Made by a program: the position numbers and the translations under genes
In this document: positions 31,333 to 37,686 of the stretch, piece by piece
How positions within the stretch are numbered: the stretch's first letter is position 1
Layout of the letters: every line of letters begins with the position of its first letter
Source of the DNA: an archaeon
GTDB lineage: Archaea; Nanobdellota; Nanobdellia; Pacearchaeales; GW2011-AR1
NCBI GenBank assembly: GCA_018693315.1
Contig: JABHLR010000007.1
Span: 1 to 37,855, forward strand
Direction of reading: 5' to 3'
DNA length: 37,855 nt
The notes under the pieces: generated by a model
The model's database searches: none
Seen by the model: the letters and a program-made list of their open reading frames with translations, nothing else
What the model was told of the DNA's origin: nothing

Positions 31333-31392
31333 ACAAAAAATCAACCCCCATAAAGGGGGCAATTATAAAAATAAAAAATAAAAATTATTTTA
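31333..31392 (-). terminator. terminator of the surface protein gene
   Basis: Directly after the stop at 31394 the minus strand has a long U-rich tract (ATTTTTATTTTTTATTTTTA), then a hairpin CCCCC-TTTAT-GGGGG (31345-31359), then TTGATTTTTTG. The motif ATTTTTATAAT joining tract and hairpin recurs after the EF-1 alpha gene. Confidence 0.7.
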
Positions 31393-31393
31393 A

Positions 31394-32602
31394 TTAATAG
31401 TAGCTAGTTTCTACTTCTTCAATTGGCGCTTCTTTTCTTGTAAGGAGAACAACTAAAACTGCAAGTAAAACAACGAAGATAATCACAAGGATTACTGTCA
31501 AAGCAACAATGGAAGTGGAAACCGAAGCTCCAACAACATTAGCACTAAAAACAGTTTGCTCGCCGTCTACATCTACAGAAAAAGTATAAGTTCCAACGTC
31601 AGCGTCAGAATCTGCAGTCACAGTAACGGAAACAGTCTCGCTAGCATCTGGGCCAACAGTAACAACTGAGGGCGCGGATACGCTCAAAACATCTCCAGAA
31701 ACAGTCTCGATGTTAAAAACTCTAACATCATCAGCAGAATTCACAATAACCATATCATAGGTTATAGTATCGCCAGCGTTCAAATCCTTGTTCTTTACGG
31801 AAGCCAGAACCAAAGTGGAGGCAGAATCGCCAACACTAATCAAGTTCTTAACAACTGTTTCAGAATCACTATTGTAAACTTCTACCTCAAGTTCGTAAAC
31901 ACCAGCAGCAGTGCCAGCAGGAACTTTCAGGTATACCGTTCGCAACATCGAGTCCTCTTCATCATCGTAATCTACATAATCCTCATTAGGAATCAAATCC
32001 CCAACGTAACCTCGAGTGGAAACACCCAAAGCAGGAATAGAAGCTACAACATAAGCGTCGTCCATCCTATTAAATCCGACATTTTTTACAACAACGGAAA
32101 CAGGAAAAACATCGCCGGCCGAAACCTTAGAAGTGTAGTCAACAGATAAAACCTCAAAAACATAAGATTCTCTCTGCATACTTACTCGATAGTCCTCATC
32201 ATAGTCATCAGTGTCATGGTCAGCGTCATAAATTTCAACGCTAAGTGTCATCTCGTCCAAGTCTTCGTCAATATCAGACGGAAGCCTCAAAGACAAAAGC
32301 TTAGTATATCTCTTTCCAGCAACAACATTAAATCTTCCAGTGGAAGCGTCAACATCATCACGGCCATCATACATACCAACCTCAACCTTAACATCTTCAG
32401 CATCTTCACCAGCAACAAAAGTAACCCTCACAGGCACAACATCACCAGCAAAACTCGCTAAATTATCATCAAGATCTATTGACTCTCCATTAAGCTCTAT
32501 CTGAACATTATTAGCCAAACCCGCAGAAGCGAATCCGACAACTAACAAAGCTAGAACTGCAACAAAAGGAACCAAAAGCATATTTCTTTTCATATTTTTC
32601 AT
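31394..32602 (-). CDS. cell-surface protein with signal peptide and C-terminal membrane anchor
   Basis: 402 residues from MKNMKRNMLLVPF, the first ATG; the track begins at TTG. Signal peptide (about 4-28, ending ASAG), a very acidic extracellular part built of beta-sandwich modules (three repeats of roughly 110-120 residues, with DVVPVRVTF, DVFPVSVVVKNVG and DTITYDMVIVNS starting similar strands, CARDB/NEW3-like), one TM helix near the C-terminus, and a short cytoplasmic tail RKEAPIEEVETSYY. Asp/Glu-rich surface and codon choice suggest an abundant envelope component, perhaps an S-layer or sheath protein. Strong promoter (ATAACAAGCTTTAAATAG) and a robust terminator also point to high expression. 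Exact role unknown. Confidence 0.75.
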   Translation of the reverse strand: MKNMKRNMLLVPFVAVLALLVVGFASAGLANNVQIELNGESIDLDDNLASFAGDVVPVRVTFVAGEDAEDVKVEVGMYDGRDDVDASTGRFNVVAGKRYTKLLSLRLPSDIDEDLDEMTLSVEIYDADHDTDDYDEDYRVSMQRESYVFEVLSVDYTSKVSAGDVFPVSVVVKNVGFNRMDDAYVVASIPALGVSTRGYVGDLIPNEDYVDYDDEEDSMLRTVYLKVPAGTAAGVYELEVEVYNSDSETVVKNLISVGDSASTLVLASVKNKDLNAGDTITYDMVIVNSADDVRVFNIETVSGDVLSVSAPSVVTVGPDASETVSVTVTADSDADVGTYTFSVDVDGEQTVFSANVVGASVSTSIVALTVILVIIFVVLLAVLVVLLTRKEAPIEEVETSYY

Positions 32603-32634
32603 ATTCAATTTAGTTAAATTCAAAACACCTGAAA

Positions 32635-32656
32635 ACTATTTAAAGCTTGTTATTGT
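32635..32656 (-). promoter_or_regulatory. strong promoter of the surface protein gene
   Basis: Minus strand AACAATAACAAGCTTTAAAT: BRE-like purine/A stretch followed by TATA TTTAAATA. The 13-mer ATAACAAGCTTTA is repeated exactly at the dnaG distal promoter (36250-36270). Confidence 0.55.
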
Positions 32657-32679
32657 TGTAATTCCAGAGAGACGAAAAA

Positions 32680-32704
32680 CCTTAAATAGTATACCTAGGT
32701 ATAC
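32680..32704 (+). promoter_or_regulatory. RHH gene promoter with 16-bp palindromic operator
   Basis: CCTTAAATA (TATA) is immediately followed by GTATACCTAGGTATAC (32689-32704), a perfect 16-bp palindrome lying between TATA and the expected start site near 32707. Position is that of an autorepressor site; ribbon-helix-helix dimers typically bind such short palindromes. Confidence 0.7.
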
Positions 32705-32733
32705 AATCTATTGTAAAAATCAGTAATAAAAAA

Positions 32734-33000
32734 ATGACACGGAAAAAATCTCCAGCAGAAAAAATCACGACGATAAAACTCCTAGAGGAAACAAAACTTC
32801 GTATTGAAAAACTCCGAGAACACAAAAGAGAATCCTATGATGACATTCTTCGAAAAATTCTATATGTATTAAACACAGCACGAGAGTCTCCAGAAAAAGC
32901 AAAAAGAGTTCTAGAAAGAATCGCAAACCTCAGACAAAGAATGATTGAAGAAGAAAAACAGCAAAAAGAAGATTTAGAAAACGAAAACAAAATAGAATAA
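32734..33000 (+). CDS. ribbon-helix-helix DNA-binding protein
   Basis: 88 residues. KITTIKLLEETKLRIEKLREHKRESYDDILRKILYVLN (residues 10-47) fits an RHH fold: a short strand, helix A, the ESYDDIL turn and helix B. The C-terminal 40 residues are a charged coiled coil (ESPEKAKRVLERIANLRQRM). Common archaeal family of autoregulators and antitoxins; no toxin gene adjoins it. A perfect palindrome in its promoter suggests autorepression. Divergent from the surface protein gene (131 bp between starts), so it might regulate that gene too. Confidence 0.82.
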   Translation: MTRKKSPAEKITTIKLLEETKLRIEKLREHKRESYDDILRKILYVLNTARESPEKAKRVLERIANLRQRMIEEEKQQKEDLENENKIE

Positions 33001-33040
33001 AACAAAAAGACATTTTATAAACTTCTCATCACCCAATATT

Positions 33041-33191
33041 ATGGTTAGCCTTAGCAGTAATCATAATCATAATCCTAGTAGTCTTAATATATTCCATATT
33101 CAAAAAACCAAAAACCTTTCCCAAAAAACAATCTGGCTCTCGTCCCACAATCAAACCACAAACACCAAGACCAACACAAACATTTCAATAA
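33041..33191 (+). pseudogene. small membrane protein with apparent frameshift at the start
   Basis: In frame 33042-33191 the sequence reads WLALAVIIIIILVVLIYSIF, then KKPKTFPKKQSGSRPTIKPQ and so on: a convincing single-TM protein of about 50 residues with a basic tail. But that frame has no ATG, GTG or TTG between the stop at 33018 and the TM helix. The ATG at 33041, placed 25 nt after CATTTTATAAAC, is one base out of frame; removing the G at 33044 gives MLALAVIIIII. The ORF-track reading of this ATG is low-complexity and unconvincing. Either a sequencing indel, a true frameshift, or ATA initiation. Confidence 0.5.
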
Positions 33192-33192
33192 A

Positions 33193-33972
33193 TCACATCT
33201 CAGAAAAAATTCTCTTCCCAACAACCGAATCAGCAACTGGATCCGGCGACTCACAAATAATCACAACATCCTTATCCAACTTTTTCAAAAAATCCAACAC
33301 CTTTTTCCACTCATCAACCTCAGTCACCTTATGCTTCTTCTCACCCTTATCCCCATATATAATCCCCGAAAAATGACAGTGCCACTCATCCTGTGGAAAC
33401 GCATCCTTAATTTTCTCAAACTCATACTTCCCATACCTCGCCAAAACATGAGCAATATCAATACAAAAACCACAGCCAGTCACATTCACCAAATCGGCAA
33501 CCTCATCAATCGATCCAAAAACATTCTTCTTCCCCATCACCTCAGGACACAATTCAACATCCCAACCTTTATCCTCAATAACTTTCTTCATCTCAAAAAT
33601 CCCTTCCCTAATTTTAATAGCAGCCTCTTCACTTTCCATGCCAGAATAAAACCCAGGATGAAAAACAACTCGCTTAGCTCCAAGCCAATTTCCAACCTCA
33701 CAACATTTCAAAATCCTTTTCTTCGACGCCTCAATCTTCTCATCCTCCTTCGAATTCAAATTAACATAATACGGCGCATGTATCGACAAAAAAATCCCAA
33801 GCTTTTTAGCAGCCTTCCCAATCTTCAAACCATCTTCCTTATTTTTTATATAAGCCCCGTAAGTAAACGCAATCTCACAGGCCTCAAGCCCCATATCATG
33901 AAACATCTCCAAATTAGAAACCGCATCCTTCACAGACCCAAGCCCCGTCGGACCAAACTTTATTTTAGACAT
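33193..33972 (-). CDS. nfo: endonuclease IV (AP endonuclease, Nfo family)
   Basis: 259 residues from MSKIKFGPTGLG; the track's two extra residues are dropped because TTTAAATT lies about 25 nt before this ATG. AP-endonuclease TIM barrel (PF01261) with metal ligands in SIHAPYYVNL, VVFHPGFYSG, CPEVMGK, CIDIAHVLARYG, WHCHFSG and ICESPDP. Cuts DNA 5' of abasic sites in base excision repair. Slightly shorter than E. coli Nfo (285). Convergent with the frameshifted small gene, one base between stops. Confidence 0.9.
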   Translation of the reverse strand: MSKIKFGPTGLGSVKDAVSNLEMFHDMGLEACEIAFTYGAYIKNKEDGLKIGKAAKKLGIFLSIHAPYYVNLNSKEDEKIEASKKRILKCCEVGNWLGAKRVVFHPGFYSGMESEEAAIKIREGIFEMKKVIEDKGWDVELCPEVMGKKNVFGSIDEVADLVNVTGCGFCIDIAHVLARYGKYEFEKIKDAFPQDEWHCHFSGIIYGDKGEKKHKVTEVDEWKKVLDFLKKLDKDVVIICESPDPVADSVVGKRIFSEM

Positions 33973-34012
33973 AGTCAAAAGACTACTGGCAACAATTTAA
34001 ACTTAACGAAAA

Positions 34013-34378
34013 CTAACACCCACAAAAATATCTTGTCAAAACCACAATAGCCAAAACAAAAAACAACAGCATGGCAAACTCCGCCAGCCATTCAGGAATC
34101 TTAATATGAAAATATTTCTTATAAAACCTCGGCATAAAATTTCTTTTTTTAACATCAACTCCAGACAACCTCAACAAAATATTCTCCAATCTAGTGAGGG
34201 GGCATAAACCATAAATCTGTTGAACCAAAAAAACAAAAATTATGAAAAGTGCCGGTATAACTTTAAACTTCTCAGAAACAAAAACCGCAATAACCGACGC
34301 AATAACCAATATACTTACAATAATATGAGCAATCTCAATTTGACGAGCCCAAAATTTTAATCTCTTATTTGTAACCAT
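34013..34378 (-). CDS. membrane protein, possibly DUF2784
   Basis: 121 residues with three to four hydrophobic segments (about 14-32, 40-58, 97-115). The CPLTRLENILLRL motif after the second segment resembles the CPLTxLE motif of DUF2784 membrane proteins; the match is from memory and moderate. Cys pair at the C-terminus (FCGC). Its ATG overlaps the upstream stop by one base (TAATG), so it is translationally coupled to the 157-residue gene. Confidence 0.6.
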   Translation of the reverse strand: MVTNKRLKFWARQIEIAHIIVSILVIASVIAVFVSEKFKVIPALFIIFVFLVQQIYGLCPLTRLENILLRLSGVDVKKRNFMPRFYKKYFHIKIPEWLAEFAMLLFFVLAIVVLTRYFCGC

Positions 34379-34851
34379 TAATTAGCCTCCGGCACATCCA
34401 AAACTTCCAAATTAATCCTACCCAAATTCTGCACCAAATAAGTATGCAACTTCTTAATCACCAAATCCTGCAACCCTTCCTTCAACAAACCACTACACCT
34501 ACCAATATCGCTCTCAGGAAGCATAACAACGTTCTCAGGAAGCATACAAGTCATCTTATGCCCCTCCAGCTTCAACGAGTCCTGATTATTCAATTCACCT
34601 CTCAGAAGCTCAACTCCAACCTCACACTCATCACCAGAATCTCCTTTTATCGTATATTCAAAAATCATCTCATCCCCTCCAATAAAAATAACCTTATCAC
34701 ACCTCTCCAAATGCGCATTAAAACAATCCCAAGTATCACACTCATCATAACTAAAAAAGAAAGCCCAAACTCCCCAAACCAAAAGCGCCAACACAATCAA
34801 AACCACAAACCACTTCCAGCTAAAGTACCTCTTTTTCTCAACACCTATCAT
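34378..34851 (-). CDS. membrane-anchored protein, unknown
   Basis: 157 residues. One N-terminal TM helix (about 12-32) and an outer acidic domain with six Cys (ECDTWDCFNAHLERC, then DECEVG, MTCML, GRCSG), probably disulphide bonded. FTATA-type promoter: TTTATATAC about 25 nt before the ATG. No family recognised. Forms a two-gene operon with the downstream membrane protein. Confidence 0.6.
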   Translation of the reverse strand: MIGVEKKRYFSWKWFVVLIVLALLVWGVWAFFFSYDECDTWDCFNAHLERCDKVIFIGGDEMIFEYTIKGDSGDECEVGVELLRGELNNQDSLKLEGHKMTCMLPENVVMLPESDIGRCSGLLKEGLQDLVIKKLHTYLVQNLGRINLEVLDVPEAN

Positions 34852-34886
34852 AACAACAATACACCAAACCGGTATATAAATATTAT

Positions 34887-34940
34887 CAAAAAAATAAAAA
34901 GCCCTAATCGGGACAAATAAAGCATCGGTCTTATCGACCT
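34887..34940 (-). terminator. dnaG terminator (two hairpins and U-tract)
   Basis: After the dnaG stop (34948) the minus strand shows GGTC-GATAA-GACC (34927-34939), then CCC-GATTA-GGG (34902-34912) followed by CTTTTTATTTTTTTG. Confidence 0.65.
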
Positions 34941-34947
34941 TATAATT

Positions 34948-36108
34948 TTAAAGTGAAACTAGTCGTACATCTGTAGCTGGAACTTTTCCGAATGTCTTCG
35001 CCGCAACTGCCTTTGACTTCATTCTCTCAGCAGCCTGAACAACAGTCCCAGCAGCCGAAGAAACCATCAAAACAAAAGCGTCTTTCGCATCAACCGTGCC
35101 GAGTCTCATAACAGAAACGTTCTTAACAACTTCCAAATCTTCATTCAGAACCAGAACATTCTTGCCCTTAATCTCAGACGAAATTTCTCTCAACTTCGAA
35201 ATATCGTCATCAGTCAATTCTCTTCGAACAACATCTTCAACAGGCGCACTAGTTACAGCAGGTCGCGAACTTCGAGCAGTAGATTTGCCACCCAAAAAAA
35301 CCTTCGCAGGAACTTTTTTCCTCAAAGCCTGCAATGCTTCCTTCTGAGTCAATTCTTCAACTTCCTTGCCGTCAGGTGCTTGTGCAATGTAAACAACTTT
35401 CGCATTGTCAAAAACATTCTGCGCAATTAGATTACCTCCACGGTCACCGTCAACAAACAAAGTCAATTCCTTAGTCTCTCCAAGCGTAGCGATAGTCTTT
35501 GGAAATCTCGTTCCCTGCATTCCTATAACATTATTAATGCCATACTTCAACAGATTAACAACATCCGCTCGACCCTCACAAACGATAAGTTCTTTCTCAT
35601 CATCTATATTCGGACCAGCAGCCAAACTCTCAGGACCATAACTCACAACCTTAGCAGTTCGAGTAGATTCCCGGATTTCAGTTCCCATCTCAGTCGAATC
35701 CATCCCCTGATTCTTGATTCCAGCAAGCAATGCCTTAGCACGCTCCATGATATAATCACGCTTAGAACCACGAACATCAGAAACATCTCGAATAGTAATC
35801 TTCGCATCAGTCGGACCTATTTTATCAATAGTCTCCAAACTAGCCGCTATAATTGTAGTCTCAGTCTTATCTAAAGCAGACGGAATAACGATCTCTCCAG
35901 TTGTCTTACCACCTTCAGTGACAAGCTCAACCTCGATACGACCAATCTTTCCTTCTTTCTGAAGCTCCCTCAATTCCATATCGGAACCAAGTAAACCCTC
36001 AGTCTGTCCAAACAGAGCCCCAATTACATCAGGTTTCTGAAACGGACCATCCGCTGTAAAGTCTGCAATAATCGAATATTTTATCGACGCTGGACTTATT
36101 TTAGCCAT
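34948..36108 (-). CDS. dnaG: archaeal DnaG-like primase
   Basis: 386 residues. Archaeal DnaG has no zinc-binding domain; the Toprim domain is seen as LIVCEGRADVVNLLKYGINNVIGMQG and LTLFVDGDRGGNL, with the catalytic Glu and the DxD pair. N-terminal IGRIEVELVTEGGKTTGEIVIPSALDKTETTIIAASLETIDKIGP and a C-terminal conserved block are typical. In archaea it associates with the exosome as an adaptor for A-rich RNA as well as having primase activity. It has a long leader (promoter near 36254) containing a small overlapping ORF, unusual here. Followed by a hairpin terminator. Confidence 0.95.
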   Translation of the reverse strand: MAKISPASIKYSIIADFTADGPFQKPDVIGALFGQTEGLLGSDMELRELQKEGKIGRIEVELVTEGGKTTGEIVIPSALDKTETTIIAASLETIDKIGPTDAKITIRDVSDVRGSKRDYIMERAKALLAGIKNQGMDSTEMGTEIRESTRTAKVVSYGPESLAAGPNIDDEKELIVCEGRADVVNLLKYGINNVIGMQGTRFPKTIATLGETKELTLFVDGDRGGNLIAQNVFDNAKVVYIAQAPDGKEVEELTQKEALQALRKKVPAKVFLGGKSTARSSRPAVTSAPVEDVVRRELTDDDISKLREISSEIKGKNVLVLNEDLEVVKNVSVMRLGTVDAKDAFVLMVSSAAGTVVQAAERMKSKAVAAKTFGKVPATDVRLVSL

Positions 36109-36181
36109 TTTTCTTTTCTTTCTCCATATTTAATTCATTAGAAATATACCTACTCTTAGCGCAAAGCGCCCCCGATTCCAT
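36101..36181 (-). CDS. possible 26-residue leader peptide overlapping the dnaG start
   Basis: An ATG at 36181 opens a reading frame (MESGALCAKSRYISNELNME...) whose stop TAA overlaps the dnaG ATGGCTAAA by 8 nt in another frame. It lies between the distal dnaG promoter and dnaG, and has a GCGC-AAA-GCGC hairpin near its start (36159-36169). It may couple or attenuate dnaG translation, or be chance. Confidence 0.25.
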   Translation of the reverse strand: MESGALCAKSRYISNELNMEKEKKNG

Positions 36182-36249
36182 AATCGTGAATGTGATACGT
36201 AATAATAATTTACTCGGCCATCTCTAACAAAAAACAAAACAAATTTCCC

Positions 36250-36270
36250 TTTATAAAGCTTGTTATAACC
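36250..36270 (-). promoter_or_regulatory. distal dnaG promoter
   Basis: Minus strand TTATAACAAGCTTTATAAAG: extended BRE/TATA sharing ATAACAAGCTTTA with the surface protein promoter. It sits about 140 nt upstream of the dnaG ATG, implying a leader of about 115 nt; a weaker AATTAAATATGGAG lies nearer (36120-36133). The remaining gap 36109-36407 holds no convincing gene. Confidence 0.5.
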
Positions 36271-36358
36271 CGAAATAACCAGAAAAATCTCCACTCTTTT
36301 TTACCTCTTTCTCTTTAAATTCTTTTGTGTCCTCAACTAACCCAAAAATCTCACAGAA

Positions 36359-36407
36359 ATATTTATAAAGATTTTAACTCAGTAAAAAGTAAATAAAAGA
36401 GGGTAAC
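36359..36407 (+). promoter_or_regulatory. promoter and Shine-Dalgarno of the acidic micropeptide operon
   Basis: ATATTTATAAAG (36359-36370) is a good TATA element; start expected near 36390. AGAGGG (36399-36403) lies 4-5 nt before the ATG at 36408, one of few clear SD sequences in the window. Confidence 0.6.
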
Positions 36408-36482
36408 ATGGAAATCAAAAAAGAAGACAACCTTGAAGAAGAAGAATTCGACGACGAGGAAGAGCTCGAGGATGATGACTAA
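36408..36482 (+). CDS. 24-residue highly acidic micropeptide
   Basis: Starts MEIKKEDNLEEEE and ends EDDD; 16 of 24 residues are Asp or Glu. Clear TATA, SD and downstream terminator argue that it is expressed rather than chance. It is followed 14 nt later by a second acidic micropeptide. Function unknown; could mimic nucleic acid, bind a basic protein, or act as a leader peptide. Confidence 0.55.
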   Translation: MEIKKEDNLEEEEFDDEEELEDDD

Positions 36483-36496
36483 CCCTAAAAAACAAA

Positions 36497-36577
36497 ATGG
36501 CTGAAACCAAAGAAGATTTGAACGAATTGTTCGAAAACGAAGATAGCGACGTTGACTTAAACGAAGGCTGTGACTAA
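36497..36577 (+). CDS. 26-residue acidic micropeptide
   Basis: MAETKEDLNELFENEDSD then VDLNEGCD; ten Asp/Glu residues and a Cys near the C-terminus. Second gene of the micropeptide unit, with a U-rich terminator directly after the stop. Resembles the first peptide in charge only. Confidence 0.5.
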   Translation: MAETKEDLNELFENEDSDVDLNEGCD

Positions 36578-36601
36578 CTTTTTCTTATTTTTATTTTTTA
36601 A
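36577..36601 (+). terminator. U-rich terminator of the micropeptide unit
   Basis: ACTTTTTCTTATTTTTATTT plus further T immediately follow the second micropeptide's stop, the usual archaeal oligo-T terminator; no strong hairpin. Confidence 0.6.
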
Positions 36602-36607
36602 TTAGAA

Positions 36608-37171
36608 CTACAATCCCGCTAACAACTTAGCTTCCCTAAACATTCCCAGGGCCTTATATGTCGTCAACAACTTAACCTTAATCTCAGCCTTCTCAGCACT
36701 GTCCAAATTCATCTTAATCAACTTCTCATAAAACTTAACAGCTGATGCTTTCTTACCCTTTGATTCTAACTCCTTCGCAGAAACAGAAAAAATATTCTTC
36801 CTGGCCAACCTAACCTTCGACTTCTGCTCAGTGTTTGCATCTCTCGACGCCCGCACAAACATATCATCAGCATCATCAACCTTCCCAACCCTCGCAAACA
36901 ACTCAGCCGCCGTCACATAACTATCAATCTTATCCCTAAACGTAACCTCCATCCCAGCCTTATTCGCCATCGCTCTAGCAGCCCTCTCAAACATTTTCCG
37001 CTCCTCATAAAGCCTAGATAGCTCATTCCACAAAAATCTCTTAATCTCAAAATTAAACCCCGAAATATTCAAAGCCGACTCCAAATAACCAATCTTATTC
37101 AAAGCCGTACTCATCCCAGCCAACTTACCCTCAATCTCTTCAATAGTCCTCTCTCTAACCTGAATAGCCAT
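36608..37171 (-). CDS. helical-repeat (TPR-like) protein
   Basis: 187 residues from MAIQVRERTIEEIEGKL; the track's six extra residues are dropped because TTCTTAAAAAG lies about 25 nt before this ATG. Predicted all helical with TPR-like spacing: LWNELSRLYEERKMFERAARAMANKAG, SYVTAAELFARVGKVDDADDMFVRASRDA, ASAVKFYEKLIKMNLDSAEKAEIKVKLLTTYKALGMFREAKLLAGL. Probably a protein-protein scaffold; partner unknown. Confidence 0.7.
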   Translation of the reverse strand: MAIQVRERTIEEIEGKLAGMSTALNKIGYLESALNISGFNFEIKRFLWNELSRLYEERKMFERAARAMANKAGMEVTFRDKIDSYVTAAELFARVGKVDDADDMFVRASRDANTEQKSKVRLARKNIFSVSAKELESKGKKASAVKFYEKLIKMNLDSAEKAEIKVKLLTTYKALGMFREAKLLAGL

Positions 37172-37246
37172 AACAAAAAATCGCATCAAAGCTTTTTAAG
37201 AATTTATATAATCAAGTTAATCCCAATCAAACACTCAATCCACCAT

Positions 37247-37432
37247 CTAAACTCGACCATCATAATGCTGACGAACTTGAAAAGAAAGAGTTTCCGCATC
37301 AAGAAAATCCAAATTACACTCTGAATCATTTGCTAATCCATTTATCTCACCAATTAGATCATTTGCATTCGAAGGAGTTTCGGCCCTAAAAACATAATGC
37401 TGTCCTCCTTTGGAAAATCTAAATGTTTTCAT
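37247..37432 (-). CDS. 61-residue hypothetical protein
   Basis: From MKTFRFSKGGQHYVFRAETPSN; ATATTTATAATG lies about 25 nt upstream of this ATG, so the ORF track's 16-residue extension is unlikely. Small alpha/beta protein with strands TFRFSKGGQHYVFRA and AETLSFQVRQHY. No family recognised. Confidence 0.6.
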   Translation of the reverse strand: MKTFRFSKGGQHYVFRAETPSNANDLIGEINGLANDSECNLDFLDAETLSFQVRQHYDGRV

Positions 37433-37499
37433 CAAGAACACGAACCTCCATTCATTATAAATATTACGGTCTCCCGACACATCAATAAAAATAGTTAAT

Positions 37500-37529
37500 C
37501 CTTTGAGGATTCAAAAGAATCCCCGAAGG
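37500..37529. promoter_or_regulatory. 13-bp stem hairpin downstream of the EF-1 alpha terminator
   Basis: CCTTTGAGGATTC-AAAA-GAATCCCCGAAGG pairs at 12 of 13 positions. It follows the U-tract of the EF-1 alpha terminator and precedes the promoter of the 61-residue gene. Probably a back-up terminator or RNA-end protector. Confidence 0.5.
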
Positions 37530-37533
37530 AGGT

Positions 37534-37566
37534 ATTATAAAAATAAAAATAGGTCTTCTCAGACCT
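37534..37566 (-). terminator. EF-1 alpha gene terminator
   Basis: Minus strand AGGTCT-GAGA-AGACCT hairpin (37551-37566) followed by ATTTTTATTTTTATAAT. The same U-tract motif follows the surface protein gene. Confidence 0.65.
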
Positions 37567-37574
37567 TAAAGTTT

Positions 37575-37686
37575 TTGAGAAATTTAATTTTAGTTAGGAA
37601 ATTTTTAGGCGGAGTCGAGTGTGGTGTACATGGGTACACGAGCTCGGCTCCAACGCCAAAATTTTCAAATAAAATTAAAGTTTCTT
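37575..37686 (-). repeat. long imperfect inverted repeat spanning the EF-1 alpha stop codon
   Basis: Arms of about 54 bases: on the minus strand GGCG-GGAG-CGAG-GTGTAC (with small bulges) pairs with GTACAC-CTCG-CTCC-GCC around a CCAT loop, extended outward by AT-rich pairing (GAAACTTTAATTTTA with TAAAATTAAATTTC). The stem covers the last codons and stop of EF-1 alpha. Could be a 3' UTR structure or the remnant of a palindromic mobile element. Confidence 0.55.

Noticed and set aside
33041-33376. 111-residue ORF starting at the ATG 33041
   Set aside because: The promoter fits this ATG, but the product (NHNHN-rich) is not protein-like and runs into the convergent endonuclease IV gene; the neighbouring frame encodes the plausible TM protein.
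33331-34050. 239-residue plus-strand ORF
   Set aside because: Antisense to endonuclease IV; shadow composition.
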